From: Amoebophrya sp. A120
Lineage: Eukaryota > Sar > Dinophyceae > Syndiniales > Amoebophryaceae
Length of the DNA: 64,000 bases
Assembly: GCA_905178155.1 (NCBI GenBank)
Contig: CAJINV010000019.1
Coordinates: 852,913-916,912, forward strand
Reading direction: 5' to 3'
Shown: positions 9,889 through 21,395 of the stretch, piece after piece
How the letters are laid out: every line of letters begins with the position of its first letter
Numbering within the stretch: the stretch's first letter is position 1
The notes under the pieces: model-generated
The model's input: only the letters and a program-made list of their open reading frames with translations
Databases searched by the model: none
What the model was told of the DNA's origin: nothing
Made by a program: the position numbers and the translations under genes

Positions 9889-12800
9889 TCAGGCCGTATC
9901 CCACCAAATGCCCAACAAATCTTTGTTCCCCCGCGACACAGACCGACTCTGTATTTCCGGTGTCGTTACCTGAGCATGATTGCCCGAATTTGCTACCCCA
10001 GTATGATCGCCGCTCGCTTCTCCTGCGTAGTTGTTGCCCATCTGCTCCCGCGAAACCACCCGCGGCTGCTGCTGCTGGTGCGGAACTATGAACTGTTGCT
10101 GCTGATAATACACAGAAGTGGGAATCTATCCAAGAAAAAAACATTGTGAGTGTAACTTTTTTGGAGGAACAGCATCGCAAATCTGTCTGGCATGACAGCA
10201 AAAACCTGTCATGCGCAGATAGTACGCGTAAACGCCCTTTAGTGGACCCTACAATGCATGCCAAGCATGAGAGACGCAATCATCTTGTTGCATGTTCCGC
10301 ATCACAAATTTACACTAACAACGTTTTTTTCTTGGATAGAATCCCCTCGTGTGTGCGTGCACTGTGCGACTGTGTCGGATTCATACTTGCCGCCGAAGTA
10401 GTTGCAGCCTTCGTGTAATCTCGAATCGCCGCAACACGATCCTGCAGTAGATGTGGATTTGTTACTTCTGCCTCCAACGTCGTGGCAGGACGATCTACAA
10501 CCGTGGTTGCGCCGGCGGCGCGAGAGCCACGACTACTGCCAGTTGATTTTTGCCCGTTGTAGTAGACTAATTTTTCCTCCTCTACATTCCGTTTCTTCTC
10601 TTCTACCAGAACTGACGGAGAACTGCCGCCGGCTCCGGGCGGAGACGCGCATGATCCCGCCCCCGCCGCCGGGGTGGATGTCGTTGGCGAATGATCGTCG
10701 TTCCCACCGCTGACCGATTTGTGCGACGAGGTGAGCGACAGGGTGCCGCTTTGCTGGTGGGGCAGCGGCTGCTCTTGCAGAACTTCCGGTAACGACCTCG
10801 GGGACGCCTTTACGATAGAAGTTGTGCCGTCTTCTACTGAAGAAGATGTTGGAGCAGCGCCGCAAGCAGGAGTCGGTGGTCCTCCTGCTGAAGATGTAGT
10901 TGCACTAGAGTAACAAACTGTTGTACCTGAAGATTTTGTAAAAACCGCGGGTCCGCAGGCTGTTTGCGGCGGCAGTTCCCGGTAACCCGTCTCCTCCATG
11001 GCGGGCGAGTGGATCGGGAATTGCTCGACTTCTACAGCAGCTCCACGTGGTCCGCCCGGGGCGGGATTGTTGTGAGGAAAAATCCCCCCTCCCCATATCG
11101 AAAAGGTATGCTTCCGGAAATTTGTCTTGCTGATTTGAGACCACAAATCACGTCTGTCTTGCACGGAGACAACTCCGCAGGCTCTGCCGCATTACGCAGG
11201 AAGTTTGTGATGCTGTTGGGCCTACAGCACAGACGTTTCTCATGCTAAGCGCCTAGGCCAAAACCTCTCTACTCAGGCTTGGCAGGAGCCTGCAGTCCTC
11301 TACTGCAAGACAAACCTGATTTGTACATGCGAATTCAGCATCAGAAACTTCCTTTTGATATGGGGAGGGGGGATTTTTCCTCGTGATAGGGATTGTTGTA
11401 AAACTGTCTCGACTATGCTGTGCAAAAGTATCGTATTCGTATTGTAATCATGCATTACAAATATTTTTGTTAAGGCAAATCCGCATTACAAATTCCATTT
11501 CTCATGCTGAGGAAATTTGTAATGCATTTATACGAATACGATACTTTTGCAGTTCATATCGACGTCGAGGAGGTGGGATCGCTTACTCCTGGGGATTATG
11601 CATTGCAAAAGTATCGTACTCGTATAAATGCATTACAAATTTCCTCAGCATGAGAAATAAAATTTGTAATGCAGATTTACGCTGAGAAAAAGATTTGTAA
11701 TGCATGACTGCAATACGAGTACGATACTTTTGCACAGGATAGTGATATGATCTGCCGCGCACTCGTCTCCGGGCTCAGGATGTAGGGAACCGGGGCGACA
11801 GCTATGGCGTTCTCAACTGTTACATTCTCAACTGTTATACGGATTTGTCATGCAAAGTTGCCATCAGCCTCCACTTGATCAAGGTGCTTAGCATGACAAA
11901 TTTTCGAAGGGCTAAACAGCATGACAATCTGTGGCAAATCTGTGATGCGAAAGCTGCAACATTGCCACTCTTACTGTTGCTGTTCTTGCATTACAAATCC
12001 ATGTAACAGTTGAGAATGTAACGTTTGAGAACGCCATAACAGCAAGACGGTTGTTGTAACTCGTCGTGTGGGTCGGCGGAAGTGGAGGGGTAGTCCCTTG
12101 CTGCTGCACCTGTAAACGGTTAGGATGCAGCTGCGGTTGATGATGTGCAAGCTGGGGTCGTCCGGGCTGCTGCTGTTGCTGTTGTGCGGGTCGTACCCCG
12201 CCCAGCAATTGGTGTTGGTGCTGCAGTCCTGCGGGAGCTGCTGAAGTTCCGTCCCCGTATTGGTACGTCGTTGACATCAATCGTGGCCCTTGGTAGTTTT
12301 GCGCCCCTGTAGTTCTTGCAAGGCGTTGCTGCTGCGTGGAGTGGTCTAGTACTGCAGCTGCTCCGGAGCGATTTATGTGGTGTTGGTACACGGGGGCAGT
12401 AGTTGCAGTACTTACTACAGATGCGCCCCCTGCTGTTTGTTGAGCACCACCGTGGTAGGGCGGTGTTATTACTCCGCCATGTTGCAGCTGGTGAAGCGAT
12501 TGTATCCACCGCAAAACTATTGTCCTTTCGAATCTAAGTCATGGCAATCTTGCGCAACAAAAATGACGAATGCATAAGCATACGCAATTGTTCTGAATCA
12601 GCATTACAACTTCTACTCTGAATTTAGACAAGAAACTTGTGATGCAATTACCACTCCTACGGTACTTTAGCTTTTGCGATGCATATCCGTTTGGTGCGAA
12701 GTCTGCACTGCGGAAGAAGCCACTCCCACCAGCGACGATGAGCTGAGGTGGTGATACTCCAGAGACGAGGAAGTGGGTTGTCGGTGCTGCTGCGGTGTTT

Positions 12801-15241
12801 GCACTGTTTCGTCCTGGCGGCCAGTAACTTGGTTTGCGTATTTCTGTTCAACATACGCCGGTGGATTTTGGCCAAAGTAAGGCGTGTCTGCGCCGTACTG
12901 TGTGGGAGAGTGGACAAGGTAGGGCTCATCTTCCTGAGCTGTTGACAGTTCCTGCTGCTGCTGCAGGTGTAAAAGTTGTCTTCTTTGTTCTAGCCGCAGG
13001 TCTCTCAAACCATGTTGCCCTCTAGCCGTATGGAGTTCCCAAACGTCGCAGTATGGCAGCTGTTGTTCCATCAGTATTTGCCGTGCACCAGAAGCTCTGA
13101 TGTCACAGTCCGCGCGATCAAGCTGCTTCGCGTCGCAAGTTTGCGACGCGCTCTGTGATGCAAGACTGGAAGGACCTGAATTTCAGCCTTCAGGTCCTTC
13201 TAGTCTTGCATCAAAAAAGCATGCAACAAGAGAAACACACGTAACGTTTGAGAACGCCATAAGCCGCAGCGACGGTCGCAGGACGTTGCTGATTTAGATG
13301 CCTATTGAGGAGAGCTGCTGCCGGGGGCGTGGTTCCACCAGGAGCCCCTGCTCGTCCGCCACTCGCAGTTGCCCCCCGGGTGGCTGAAGCTCTTCGCTGG
13401 AGATTCAATTTTCTCGCCGCAGCGGCGGCCTCCAGATACGTGCTCACCCGTTGGTTGTGCACTTCCGACGTGAGGTATGCAATGCAAATTATAACCAATC
13501 GCGTACATGTACAAGATGAAAATTCCTGACAAACTTCTTCGCCAATGTAAACACTTGTCATCCTAATAAACTGGGATCGCCGGCAAGGCTTACCATGCAG
13601 AAACCGCATTTCCATTTGTACGTCGTGCACGGGAAATTATTCTTTCACTGTGGATATGGAGGGACCGGGTTTCAGGATGACCTGACTCCGACTACAGCTG
13701 CTGTCACTGACATTCCCGCTCGGGAAGGAGTCGTGCCGTCTTGCGGACAGAATAACGTCCTCATCGTCCGCGTCCCCGCCGTTACCAGACGAAGCGTCAT
13801 GATCATCAGCCTCAAGCTCCGTCGGAGGATCTTCTCCTGCCGCAGCCATCTCGGCGTCGGTATTGTACGTGGTCGTGGTCTGGGCGGATCCTGCTGTAGT
13901 GCCAGCGGTCGTTGGCGCCGCTGCTGCAACAAGCATATTTTTCGCGGTAACAACTCGCACGTCTGAGGACGACGACGCTGACGCAGGAACATTTTCAACT
14001 CTAGTGGGATAGAAGTTCCCGTGACGGTAAGTATGTTCTTGTTCGAGATGATTCATTTGATGTTCCAGTGTCACCTGTTCAACATCCAGGTGTCCTCTCG
14101 TGGTGTTCAGATTCGGTCGCGGCCGTCTCCGCGTCTCCCGTGGCGGAAAGGTCGCGCGCCGATTGAAATTTTTATAGCCTGTGCTGTTATTGGCCAGGAG
14201 CCCCTGCCTCCGCGCTCGGCTTTGCGGGGATGAGATCGTTGGCCCGCTGGAAAACCGCTGTGGCGTCTGAGTCTGAGCTGCAGCGGTAACCACACGGCTT
14301 CTGTAATTCAAATTCTGCTGAGGGTAAAGTGTGCTGGTAGCATGAGGGGCGGGGGCGAGGAAGTTGTGGTCAGCAGTAAAGGTAGTTCCCTGGTGATGTT
14401 GTCTGCTGGTAGAAGTTGTTCCGCCCAACATCCTCGTCATCATCCCGCTCTGCGACGGCGAGCTACCCCCTTCTATTGACGTTTGGGACGCTGCGCCGAG
14501 ACTCGAGGTTGCCCTTTCGATGACCGGCGGGCCGAGGCCCATTGCGGGGGGAGGTAGTTGCCCGGCTGAGTTTCGCGGTTGTGGGGGGCCAGGAGCAGCT
14601 GCAGCTTGGTGGGGACTTCTCGAGGGGGAGGGCTGGATTTGGTTTTGATATAGAAGAGCAGGGGGATCAACATAGGATGCTGAGCCAGATCCACCGCCAT
14701 CTGCTACTTCTCGGGGAGGAGCCGTGTTGTAGTTGATCATACCGCCACCTCCTCCACCAGCAGTCTCTGTAGTAGTTGCTCCAATTATGCCTGTGCCGGT
14801 CGTCGAAGCATGATCTTGTTCATGATGATAGTACGCGCCATAGTTTGGAGTCAGCACTTCTCGTCGTCCCCGTGCCGAGTTCGGCTGTTGTTGACCTGTT
14901 CCTGTACTACTGTACAACTCGACATGATCGCTTCTCCTGGAAACGAACCCCGCGGAAGTCGTGGCTGCACTCGTGGTCGCCGCTCCCTCAGAGAAAACGG
15001 AAACTTGTCGTGGGGGCATGAGTAGGGGAGCGGGGATCACGCTCGCATCACCACGGTCGACGGCGGGATATGACGTCGACAATCCGGGATCAGCACCGCT
15101 CGGTGGCAACGCAGAGTAGTAGGTCGTGTAGTCACCTGCTCCGATGTGGCTGTCCCGTACGACGCACGCCGTGAAGGCGTCCTGAAACCATTTCAAAATC
15201 ATGTTGCCGTGGTTCGCAGCGGGGGGTCGCGTATGTTGCAA
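9889..15241 (-). CDS. Large disordered Q/S/T-rich protein
   Basis: Nine exons read in one continuous frame once eight introners are removed: about 15241-13657, 13475-13262, 13028-12686, 12502-12039, 11802-11742, 11596-11559, 11413-11389, 11067-10339 and 10126-9889. The start is unresolved: the frame opens without an ATG at 15241 and the first ATG (MILKWFQDAF) is near 15202. The protein, about 1,150 residues, is almost wholly low-complexity: Ser/Thr/Ala/Gly runs, Gln tracts (QQQQQQPGRPQ, LHLQQQQEL) and poly-Gly. Short islands such as NMILKWFQDAFTACVVRD could be structured. I recognise no domain; a scaffold or RNA/DNA-associated role would be guesswork. Two exons are under 40 bp and lie between neighbouring introners. 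Confidence 0.6.
10127..10338. mobile_element. Introner, family G
   Basis: 212 bp with ends TATCCAAGAAAAAAACATTG and ACAACGTTTTTTTCTTGGATA-type. Exact duplication GAATC on both sides. Excision joins THEGI to PTSVYYQ in the Q-rich gene. Sister of the copy at 19362, in opposite orientation. Confidence 0.93.
11068..11388. mobile_element. Introner, family D
   Basis: 321 bp. The ends carry GGAAAAATCCCCCCTCCCC and its complement. Exact duplication GGGAT. It begins TGTTG where the close relative at 48774 has TATTG. Excision joins FYNNP to APGG. Confidence 0.92.
11414..11558. mobile_element. Introner, family B
   Basis: 145 bp with ends TATGCTGTGCAAAAGTATCG and CGATACTTTTGCAGTTCATA. Exact duplication TCGAC. 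It lies in the opposite orientation to its neighbour at 11597, from which a 38-bp exon separates it. Confidence 0.93.
11597..11741. mobile_element. Introner, family B
   Basis: 145 bp, TATGCATTGCAAAAGTATCG to CGATACTTTTGCACAGGATA. Flanks GGGAT and GTGAT (one mismatch). Excision joins ARQIIS to PGVSDP in frame. Confidence 0.9.
11803..12038. mobile_element. Introner, family C
   Basis: 236 bp with ends TATGGCGTTCTCAACTGTTA and GTTTGAGAACGCCATA. Exact duplication ACAGC. Excision joins YNNRLA to VAPVPY. Confidence 0.93.
12503..12685. mobile_element. Introner, probable decayed family B
   Basis: 183 bp. The left end TATCCACCGCAAAACTAT and right end TAGCTTTTGCGATGCATA keep the B pattern, but no target duplication is left (GATTG versus TCCGT). 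Excising element plus 5 bp still closes the frame (SHQT|ELHQLQH). Confidence 0.65.
13029..13261. mobile_element. Introner, family C ends with a novel interior
   Basis: 233 bp. The ends TATGGAGTTCCCAAACGTC and GTTTGAGAACGCCATA are C-type, with exact duplication AGCCG. The interior differs from other C copies and carries its own long hairpin around 13160-13212 (GATGCAAGACTGGAAGGACC and its complement). Excision reads VAAA|RGQHGL. Confidence 0.88.
13476..13656. mobile_element. Introner, probable decayed family B
   Basis: 181 bp, TATGCAATGCAAATTATAA to CTTTCACTGTGGATA. Flanks TGAGG and TGGAG match at 3 of 5. Excision with 5 bp joins KPGPS to TSEVHNQ in frame, which supports a real intron. Confidence 0.65.
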
Positions 15242-16183
15242 AAAGTTTTATATCCAGGTGGAGTACCGTAGTTTTAGATCATGGTTTAGCTTTAGAAGCG
15301 ACCGATGAGCATAGTACTACTGGTGACACGCCCGAGGTCAATGTGTCGGTACCTCTGCACAAAAATTCAAATCTAGAAAAAGCTGGCTCCTTGCATCCAA
15401 AAAACTTTACCGGAAAGCGGAAACTTAGAGCTACGATCTTGTGTGTTCGCTTTCCAAAGGATCACTGCTATGGTATAAACACAGTCCAATCGTGTTTCAC
15501 GAGCAAGACCATGATCAACCTTTCACTGGCAAAACCTGATCACACCCCAGAATTCCTGTTTCTCTAATGGATCCAGCAGGAATCTTCATCCAAACGCGCA
15601 GAACAAGTCCCGGATGTTGGTAGTTGATGAAAGCAGCAGCACATGTTATCAGGTAAGATTTGTCTTCTGCCATCTTCGCACGAACGCCAGCACAGTTCCT
15701 GCGGTTCATGCAGTGCCTGCAAGTAACAAGAAGAACGCAACATCACACTATCCTCGACGAAACAGTCTGCAGCAAGCCCGGCGCAACCTGGTGAACAAAT
15801 ACGGGGCACCTGTTTGTGCGCAGAAATTTTTTTTTATCTTATATCACGCACAAACAGGAAGAAGGACAACATTTTGCTATTTCGATTTCATCTGTGTCTT
15901 CGTCAACAAAGTGAAGTCGTGTCTCCGGACTTACTCGGTCTCTAACTCTATCTGGTCGTGTTCGTCTTGCTTCTTTGCGAAGATTCTACTACATGCCTAG
16001 CTAATGCGAAGCAAGTGCATTTCGCAGAAAGCGGGAGTCAGAATCTTTCATATTTTTTATAGACTTTCCGTTTCGCTTTTACAAAGAAATTATGACGACA
16101 CTCCTGCTGCATCGCTATCGTTTTACACGTCGACGCCCAGCTCTTCTTCAATCATCTCTTAGTTGCGATCGTCGTTATTGTCC
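15242..16183. other. Intergenic stretch
   Basis: Several frames under 130 codons exist on both strands without domains, Met context or consistent composition. No introner ends. I see nothing that supports a gene. Confidence 0.4.
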
Positions 16184-17776
16184 CTAGCTATGTGTTTTCG
16201 CAAATTCCACCGGACTTTCCAAAAACATCCTCCTCGCTTCTTGGTTTCGCCAAGCCCACTCGGCAAACTGCAACGGGGAAACGGAACATTTAATTTTCTT
16301 TTGATGCGACAGGACACCGGCACTCTTCTCCTCGTCAACATGTAGTTCCGGCCGCGAACTAGATTCTAGTTCTGTACTACTACTTCTCACGCACGCCACA
16401 TGTACTTCATGATCGTCCTCGTCCTCCAAATTGAACATCATCCACAGATTGTTAACCAGCGACTTCGTTCTACTGCCCGGTCTGGCGGAAGAAGACACGA
16501 CACTTGTAGCACCAGATCCTGCTGCTCCAGAGGAAGCAGTTGCAGGAGATTTCCTGTCCTGTTTTGTCACCTTCGCCGCGGCGCGAAGCTTCACTTTCTT
16601 CGCCACTCCGACTAGTGTTTGAATCAAAATTTCCGCCTCGGTTTTAGACAAGAAGCCGTTCTCCCCCGTGAAATAAAACCAGCACAGGAAATCGGCCTTC
16701 CGGCGGCACAAAGCCTCGTCGCAGAGCTTCGTCGCCATTTCATCGCTGTTAGTTGTCATTGTGGTTGAGGTCACATTTCTCCCGTGTGCCTGATGTAGTG
16801 CTCTATGTCCACCCGCCATGATTACATCCTGTTCATGTTCCTCGCTTCTGTTGTAGTTCTTGGCGGCTGTGGGTAGTTCCTGTTTTTCCTCTGTTATTTT
16901 CGCAACCGCGATTATCGCAGGAAAAAACTGCTTCACTGTGATGATTTTGCAAGATCTGCATCACAAGTTTGTTACACATGGCGCAGAAAATTTGCGATGC
17001 GCACTTCCCAAGGGAAAACACCCTTCAAAACCCAATGTCTTGCATGTGTAGCAAGACAAATAGTTTTGTGTTCCATTCCATGCATCACAAGTTCACAGTG
17101 AAACAGTTTTTTCGTGGGATAGCGATCACGCAGGCCACGACGAAGAATTCAAACGCTGCGACGACAATCCCTCGACCTTGTAGTTCTCGTGCCGGTATGC
17201 ATTGCAAATATGTCTGGGTCTGGAAGAATCCGAACTTGTGATGCTGCATTTGGATTCCAAAAATATCTGTATTGCATAAGCAGCAAAGGGAACGCAGTTT
17301 TGGCTACGCGGAGAGGGCATTTGTCATGCAGAATAGACATCGCGAAGCCCTCAAAAAGTCTGTAATGCTAGGGCATGCATCACAGACATCAATCATGGCC
17401 CATGCAGAACGTGCATGACAAGTCTCAGAATCTTCCAGACCCAGACATTTTTACATTTGATAGCCGGCACCTTGCGACAGTGGTTTTTCGCGATAACCTC
17501 CATCCACGGCCAGGTTTCCTGCATTTCCTCGTCGATGGAGAAAAGCTGCTGGAACCCCAAGACGTCGCGCCAGTAAAGTGCCGCGAGCTCCACCTCGTGC
17601 ATGGTCGGTGGACGTACAACATCGATTTGATGAGAGGTTGTGGTGCTGTTGTGCAGCACGTCGGGTATGATCATGCGGTTGTCTGACGGACCGCCCGACG
17701 TAGCAGTTGTACCAGGAGCTGCCTGGCCAGATGAAGGTGAGCACGCAACTCCGGCGGTATTGCCAGCCATGGCCAT
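16184..17776 (-). CDS. Hypothetical protein with one predicted membrane helix
   Basis: Three exons (17776-17463, about 17195-17122 and 16912-16184) separated by an A-type and an H-type introner. Excision joins HCRKVP|ARELQG and VVACVI|AVAKITEE, giving about 365 residues. The start is the ATG at 17776 (MAMAGNTAG). The exon junction builds a strongly hydrophobic segment (GIVVAAFEFFVVACVIAVAK) that reads as a transmembrane helix. Downstream come a Cys/Phe-rich stretch (KADFLCWFYFTGENGF), a basic linker and an acidic C-terminal half that ends SPVEFAKTHS. No family recognised. The segment ENGFLSKTEAEILIQTLVGVA loosely resembles an EF-hand helix but lacks a full acidic loop. Confidence 0.55.
16913..17121. 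mobile_element. Introner, family H (single copy)
   Basis: 209 bp with ends TATCGCAGGAAAAAACTGCT and AGTTTTTTCGTGGGATA, a terminal inverted repeat of about 29 bp with a few mismatches. Exact duplication GCGAT. The interior keeps the shared GCATCACAA-type modules. It interrupts the predicted membrane helix of its host. Confidence 0.9.
17196..17462. mobile_element. Introner, family A
   Basis: 267 bp, TATGCATTGCAAATATGTCT to AGACATTTTTACATTTGATA. Exact duplication GCCGG. Very close to the copy at 56688, with the same interior and orientation. Excision joins KVP to ARELQG. Confidence 0.94.
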
Positions 17777-18610
17777 GGCCTTGGTGATCTATAATCTTTG
17801 ATATCGGGCAAAGTAGAACTAGAAGGACGCGAGGTCTAGTATTCCATGCGTTCTTAGAAGGACATCTTAATACGATCTACCCATTTTTTTACTTTTTACC
17901 TGCACAGAATCTTCTAAATGACCTGCCAGGTTGGAATTGGAGGAACCTTGTCTAACATTCGACGTCGGCGAACTGGTGCCGGGTGCGAAATTATAATCAA
18001 AAAAAAAAAAACGTCCTCGGTAGAGAAGTACAACACTCGTTTATTCATCTCGGTATGACAGCTATGAGATGCAAAAAGCGAAGACGCGCGGAAGCAACAA
18101 GAAACATAGATATAGGAAGACGAAGAGGAACGAACATACAGGAGAAGAGAACTTCATATCGTGGCAACGCTGACGTGAGTATCTGCATCAAGCATCGCGG
18201 CACGGGAAATAGCAGGCAGCAAGAGCTCCACCACGCGCGTGTGCCCATGTAATGGTAGTTTCGTCGTGTGTATTTCATTGAGATAAAAAAATCGTCATTT
18301 CTTTTCGATGTGGCCACTGCTGCCAAGAATAGTCATTCATTTCTGGGAGGACATCCAGGTCAGAAGAACAAGAAAAATAAGACCGTCGTTGTATTATGAG
18401 CCAGCTGTTGTAGATGAAGCAGCAGTTGCGGATTAACTCCTGACTATAGAGAAAAAATAGAAAAGGCGTCGCTTGTCGTTACCTCATGGGAAGTTCGTCG
18501 TTCAATCTATGTCGTCGTTGTATTTTGGATATGAACTACGTTATGCAAAAACGTAAAGATGACGGTTCTTATCACCATGATCAGCTCTATCATGCAGGAA
18601 ACTACACCGT
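17777..18610. other. Intergenic stretch
   Basis: Lies between the hypothetical membrane protein and the PHB2 stop. A plus-strand frame of 89 codons (17983-18252) has no supporting features. Nothing else recognised. Confidence 0.4.
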
Positions 18611-20574
18611 TTATCGCTTTTCCGCCAACTTCGGCCCTCCGTTATCTTTGTCCATCAAGTTCAAAAGCAGAGAGTCGGCGGACAAAACCAACCTGTTTTG
18701 CGACTTCGCCAGAGCATGCGCCACCTCCTTTGCGACATCAATCCGTCGCAATTCCACGAAACCCGGATTGTTCTTGATCGCTTGACCTGAACATGGTTTT
18801 TGCATACTATAATCGGAAAGTAAAGAGTTTGTATTTTTTGACGTTGTGTCTTCATGGTGACCGCATCCACCGCACCTGTAGAGGTGCTACTGCGAATAAG
18901 AACCTCCACGCGACACGAGGACCACAACACGGCCACACAAAAATTTGTACCGATCATCCTTGCGGCCTCCTGTTCACCCTGTGCCTTGATCACGATGTTC
19001 TTTTTCTCTTCCTGTGCCTTCAGCACGCGGAACCTCGCGCGCTTATGGGATTCTCAATTGTTACATTCTCAACTGTTACATGCATTTGTAATGCAACAAT
19101 AGCAAAAGTCAAAGGGGGACAATTGCACCTCTAGCATTACAAATTCCGCATAGAGTTCAATGCTGTTTAGCCCTCCGGAAATTTGTCATGCGAAGTCGCT
19201 TCACCCTGTGGAAGAAAGCTGATGTTGACTTTGCATGACAAACCGTGTAACAGTTGAGAATGTAACGTTTGAGAACGCCATAGCGCTCCGCCTGCTGCTG
19301 CGCGACCTGCTTGGACTCCACCGCTTTCTCATACTCTGGAGAGAATCCGACGTGCGTGATGTATCCAGGAAAAAAACGTTGTTAGTGTAAATTTGTGATG
19401 CGCAACATTCAAGCTGATTGCGTCTGTCATGCTTGGCATGCATCGTAGGGTTCATTAAAGGGCGTTTTCACGTACTATCTGCGCATGACAGGTTTCTGCT
19501 GTCATGCCAGACAAATTTGTGACGCTGTTCCTCCAAAAAAGTTACACCTACAATGTTTTTTTCTTGGATATGATGGAAACATCGTCCAGTAAGATGTTAA
19601 AATCCCGGGCGCGTTTGGTGAGCCGGTCCCGGATCAGGCTGGACACCCTCTCACGCTGTTGCACCAATTCGGAGGCATTGAATTGGGCCACGACCGATTT
19701 CAAAATCTCGTTCACAATGGAAGGAAGAACCTGGTGGGACAATCATTTTAACTTTTAGTTCTGATGAAATACGACTCGTGTTGCCTAGGAAATGATGACC
19801 AGTGTGCTGCTGCTTCTGGTCCTGACCCTGAGGTTGCTGTGCAAGTGCATAACAAATTGGCAGTGCGGAAGCAAACCGCTAGAAGTACCTTCTCGTCGTA
19901 ATTGAGGCCGAGGTGTGTGTAGATCTGTGGTAGATTTGTCTCGTCGGGCCGAACCAAAGTACCTGATAATGTTGGAAGGAATTTCTTTTATCAAGTTTGC
20001 CCTTGAGAGTACTGCTCCACATAGGCAAATTACATTTTTGTTTTTCAATCATGCGTAACTCGCAACAAGCAGAAGCAGCACAATTATAAAACATTTCCTT
20101 ACGGACGGATATGTTGACCATCTGCAAGTCTCGGGATCCGGTAAGGGACACGATTGTCCTTGGCCTAGTTCTGATATCATAGATAATTGGCCGCTCGAAA
20201 TACGGCATCAGGAAGTGCGTCCCCTCTTCGTAGTGCTGTTTTTTTGATTTTGAAAGTCCACCAACATCAACAAGTGGCTGTGGTTGATGCTCTTTGTTAA
20301 TATATATGAAGGACTAGTAGTACACGCCTTAGGTTGAATTGCACGGAAAGGTTTCATCGCTTTTGTCATGCAATACGACCTAGATCCCTTCCAATACCTC
20401 AGTCCCGATCCCGCTCAATCTGGAGAATTTGATCGCCCTGTGACCTGCTTCCACGTTGTACAAACAGTTGTTTGCTGTGTAAAACAAACCGCCCAGTGCC
20501 ATCGTCCCACCAATCAAGGGTCCCAGCGTTTGCTGCATGGCAGCGCCCATCTTGCCCGGGTCGAATTTCGCCAT
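18611..20574 (-). CDS. PHB2: Prohibitin-2
   Basis: Band-7/SPFH protein of the mitochondrial inner-membrane prohibitin ring complex, which chaperones respiratory subunits and affects cristae. The ATG at 20574 starts [10 protein letters not shown] hydrophobic anchor ([19 protein letters not shown]) follows, then [17 protein letters not shown], the SPFH core ([61 protein letters not shown]) and the coiled-coil tail ([53 protein letters not shown]). Length and order match the PHB2 family. At least four conventional introns plus introners at 19044 and 19362. The last intron is GT-AG (18787-18950) and joins [13 protein letters not shown]. The two introners close exactly: [14 protein letters not shown] and [13 protein letters not shown]. 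Exon edges in the 5' half are approximate. Confidence 0.93.
19044..19282. mobile_element. Introner, family C
   Basis: 239 bp, TATGGGATTCTCAATTGTTA to GTTTGAGAACGCCATA. Exact duplication GCGCT. Excision joins QQQAER to ARFRVLK, the expected prohibitin coiled coil. Confidence 0.95.
19362..19570. mobile_element. Introner, family G
   Basis: 209 bp, TATCCAGGAAAAAAACGTTG to AATGTTTTTTTCTTGGATA. Exact duplication TGATG. Excision joins LLDDVSI to [10 protein letters not shown], exactly where human PHB2 reads without a gap. Confidence 0.95.
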
Positions 20575-21395
20575 GATGTTGTTTCAAAAATCGCGAGCTC
20601 CTTTCGTCAAATTAATATTATGCTTAGTGGTTGTATGTACAACAGCTGCAATCAACACGTAAAACTATTTTATTTCGACATCTACTTGCAACTCTGAGGA
20701 ATGGAGGAAGGCATCCTTATCGCTTCATCTTCGGAATGATGTACTTACATATTCTTGTCGGTGGACTGCAAAAATATAAAGAAGAAACACGAGGAGGCAG
20801 TGATCGTCACAAAGGAAAAAGAAAACTGCGAAGCAAGAGGCCACTTTGTTCCGCGCAGATAAATCTTCATACCTTCTACTTACAACGTGCGCCTTCGCAA
20901 TCCAGTCAAGATCTGCTTCGCATCAATCTTCGAGCGGTTCTATCTTGGGATCGTTGTCTTGCAAATAAAGTATCGTGTGCTGCCGTAAGGAAAATCGGAG
21001 AAGAGTACTAGATCCTCATCCTTGTTTGAGAACGCATGCGACGATAGAAAAACAAGCACTTGCACCCTAATAATGAACATAAAAGTGCTGCAATTCTCGC
21101 AAAGCCGATCTTCCAAATATCGAGCTCAGACGGCAGCTCACCTATGTCCTTCGTTGAGACGGGGAGCTCTGTAGTCAAGAAGTGCCAGGAAGAAGAAGTC
21201 CAACTTCGCTGCACGACTCTGCTAGTACTTAATCCTTGTCGTAGTCGCTTAAGTTGTTATTCATCCTTTTCGCCCTTCAACATGATCTACGTCGTGCTGT
21301 CGCTATAACGCTTGTGGCCCTTCCAATAGAATTCGTACAACGCCTCCTCAGCAAGGGACCTCGTCAATAGGGGGTGTCAGGACCCCTGCTGCAGC
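20575..21395. other. Intergenic stretch
   Basis: Between the PHB2 start and the RagC-like stop at 21396. Short frames on both strands lack domains. A minus-strand frame near 21300 (EEALYEFYWKGHKRYSDS) looks protein-like but lies past the GTPase stop and has no start. Confidence 0.35.
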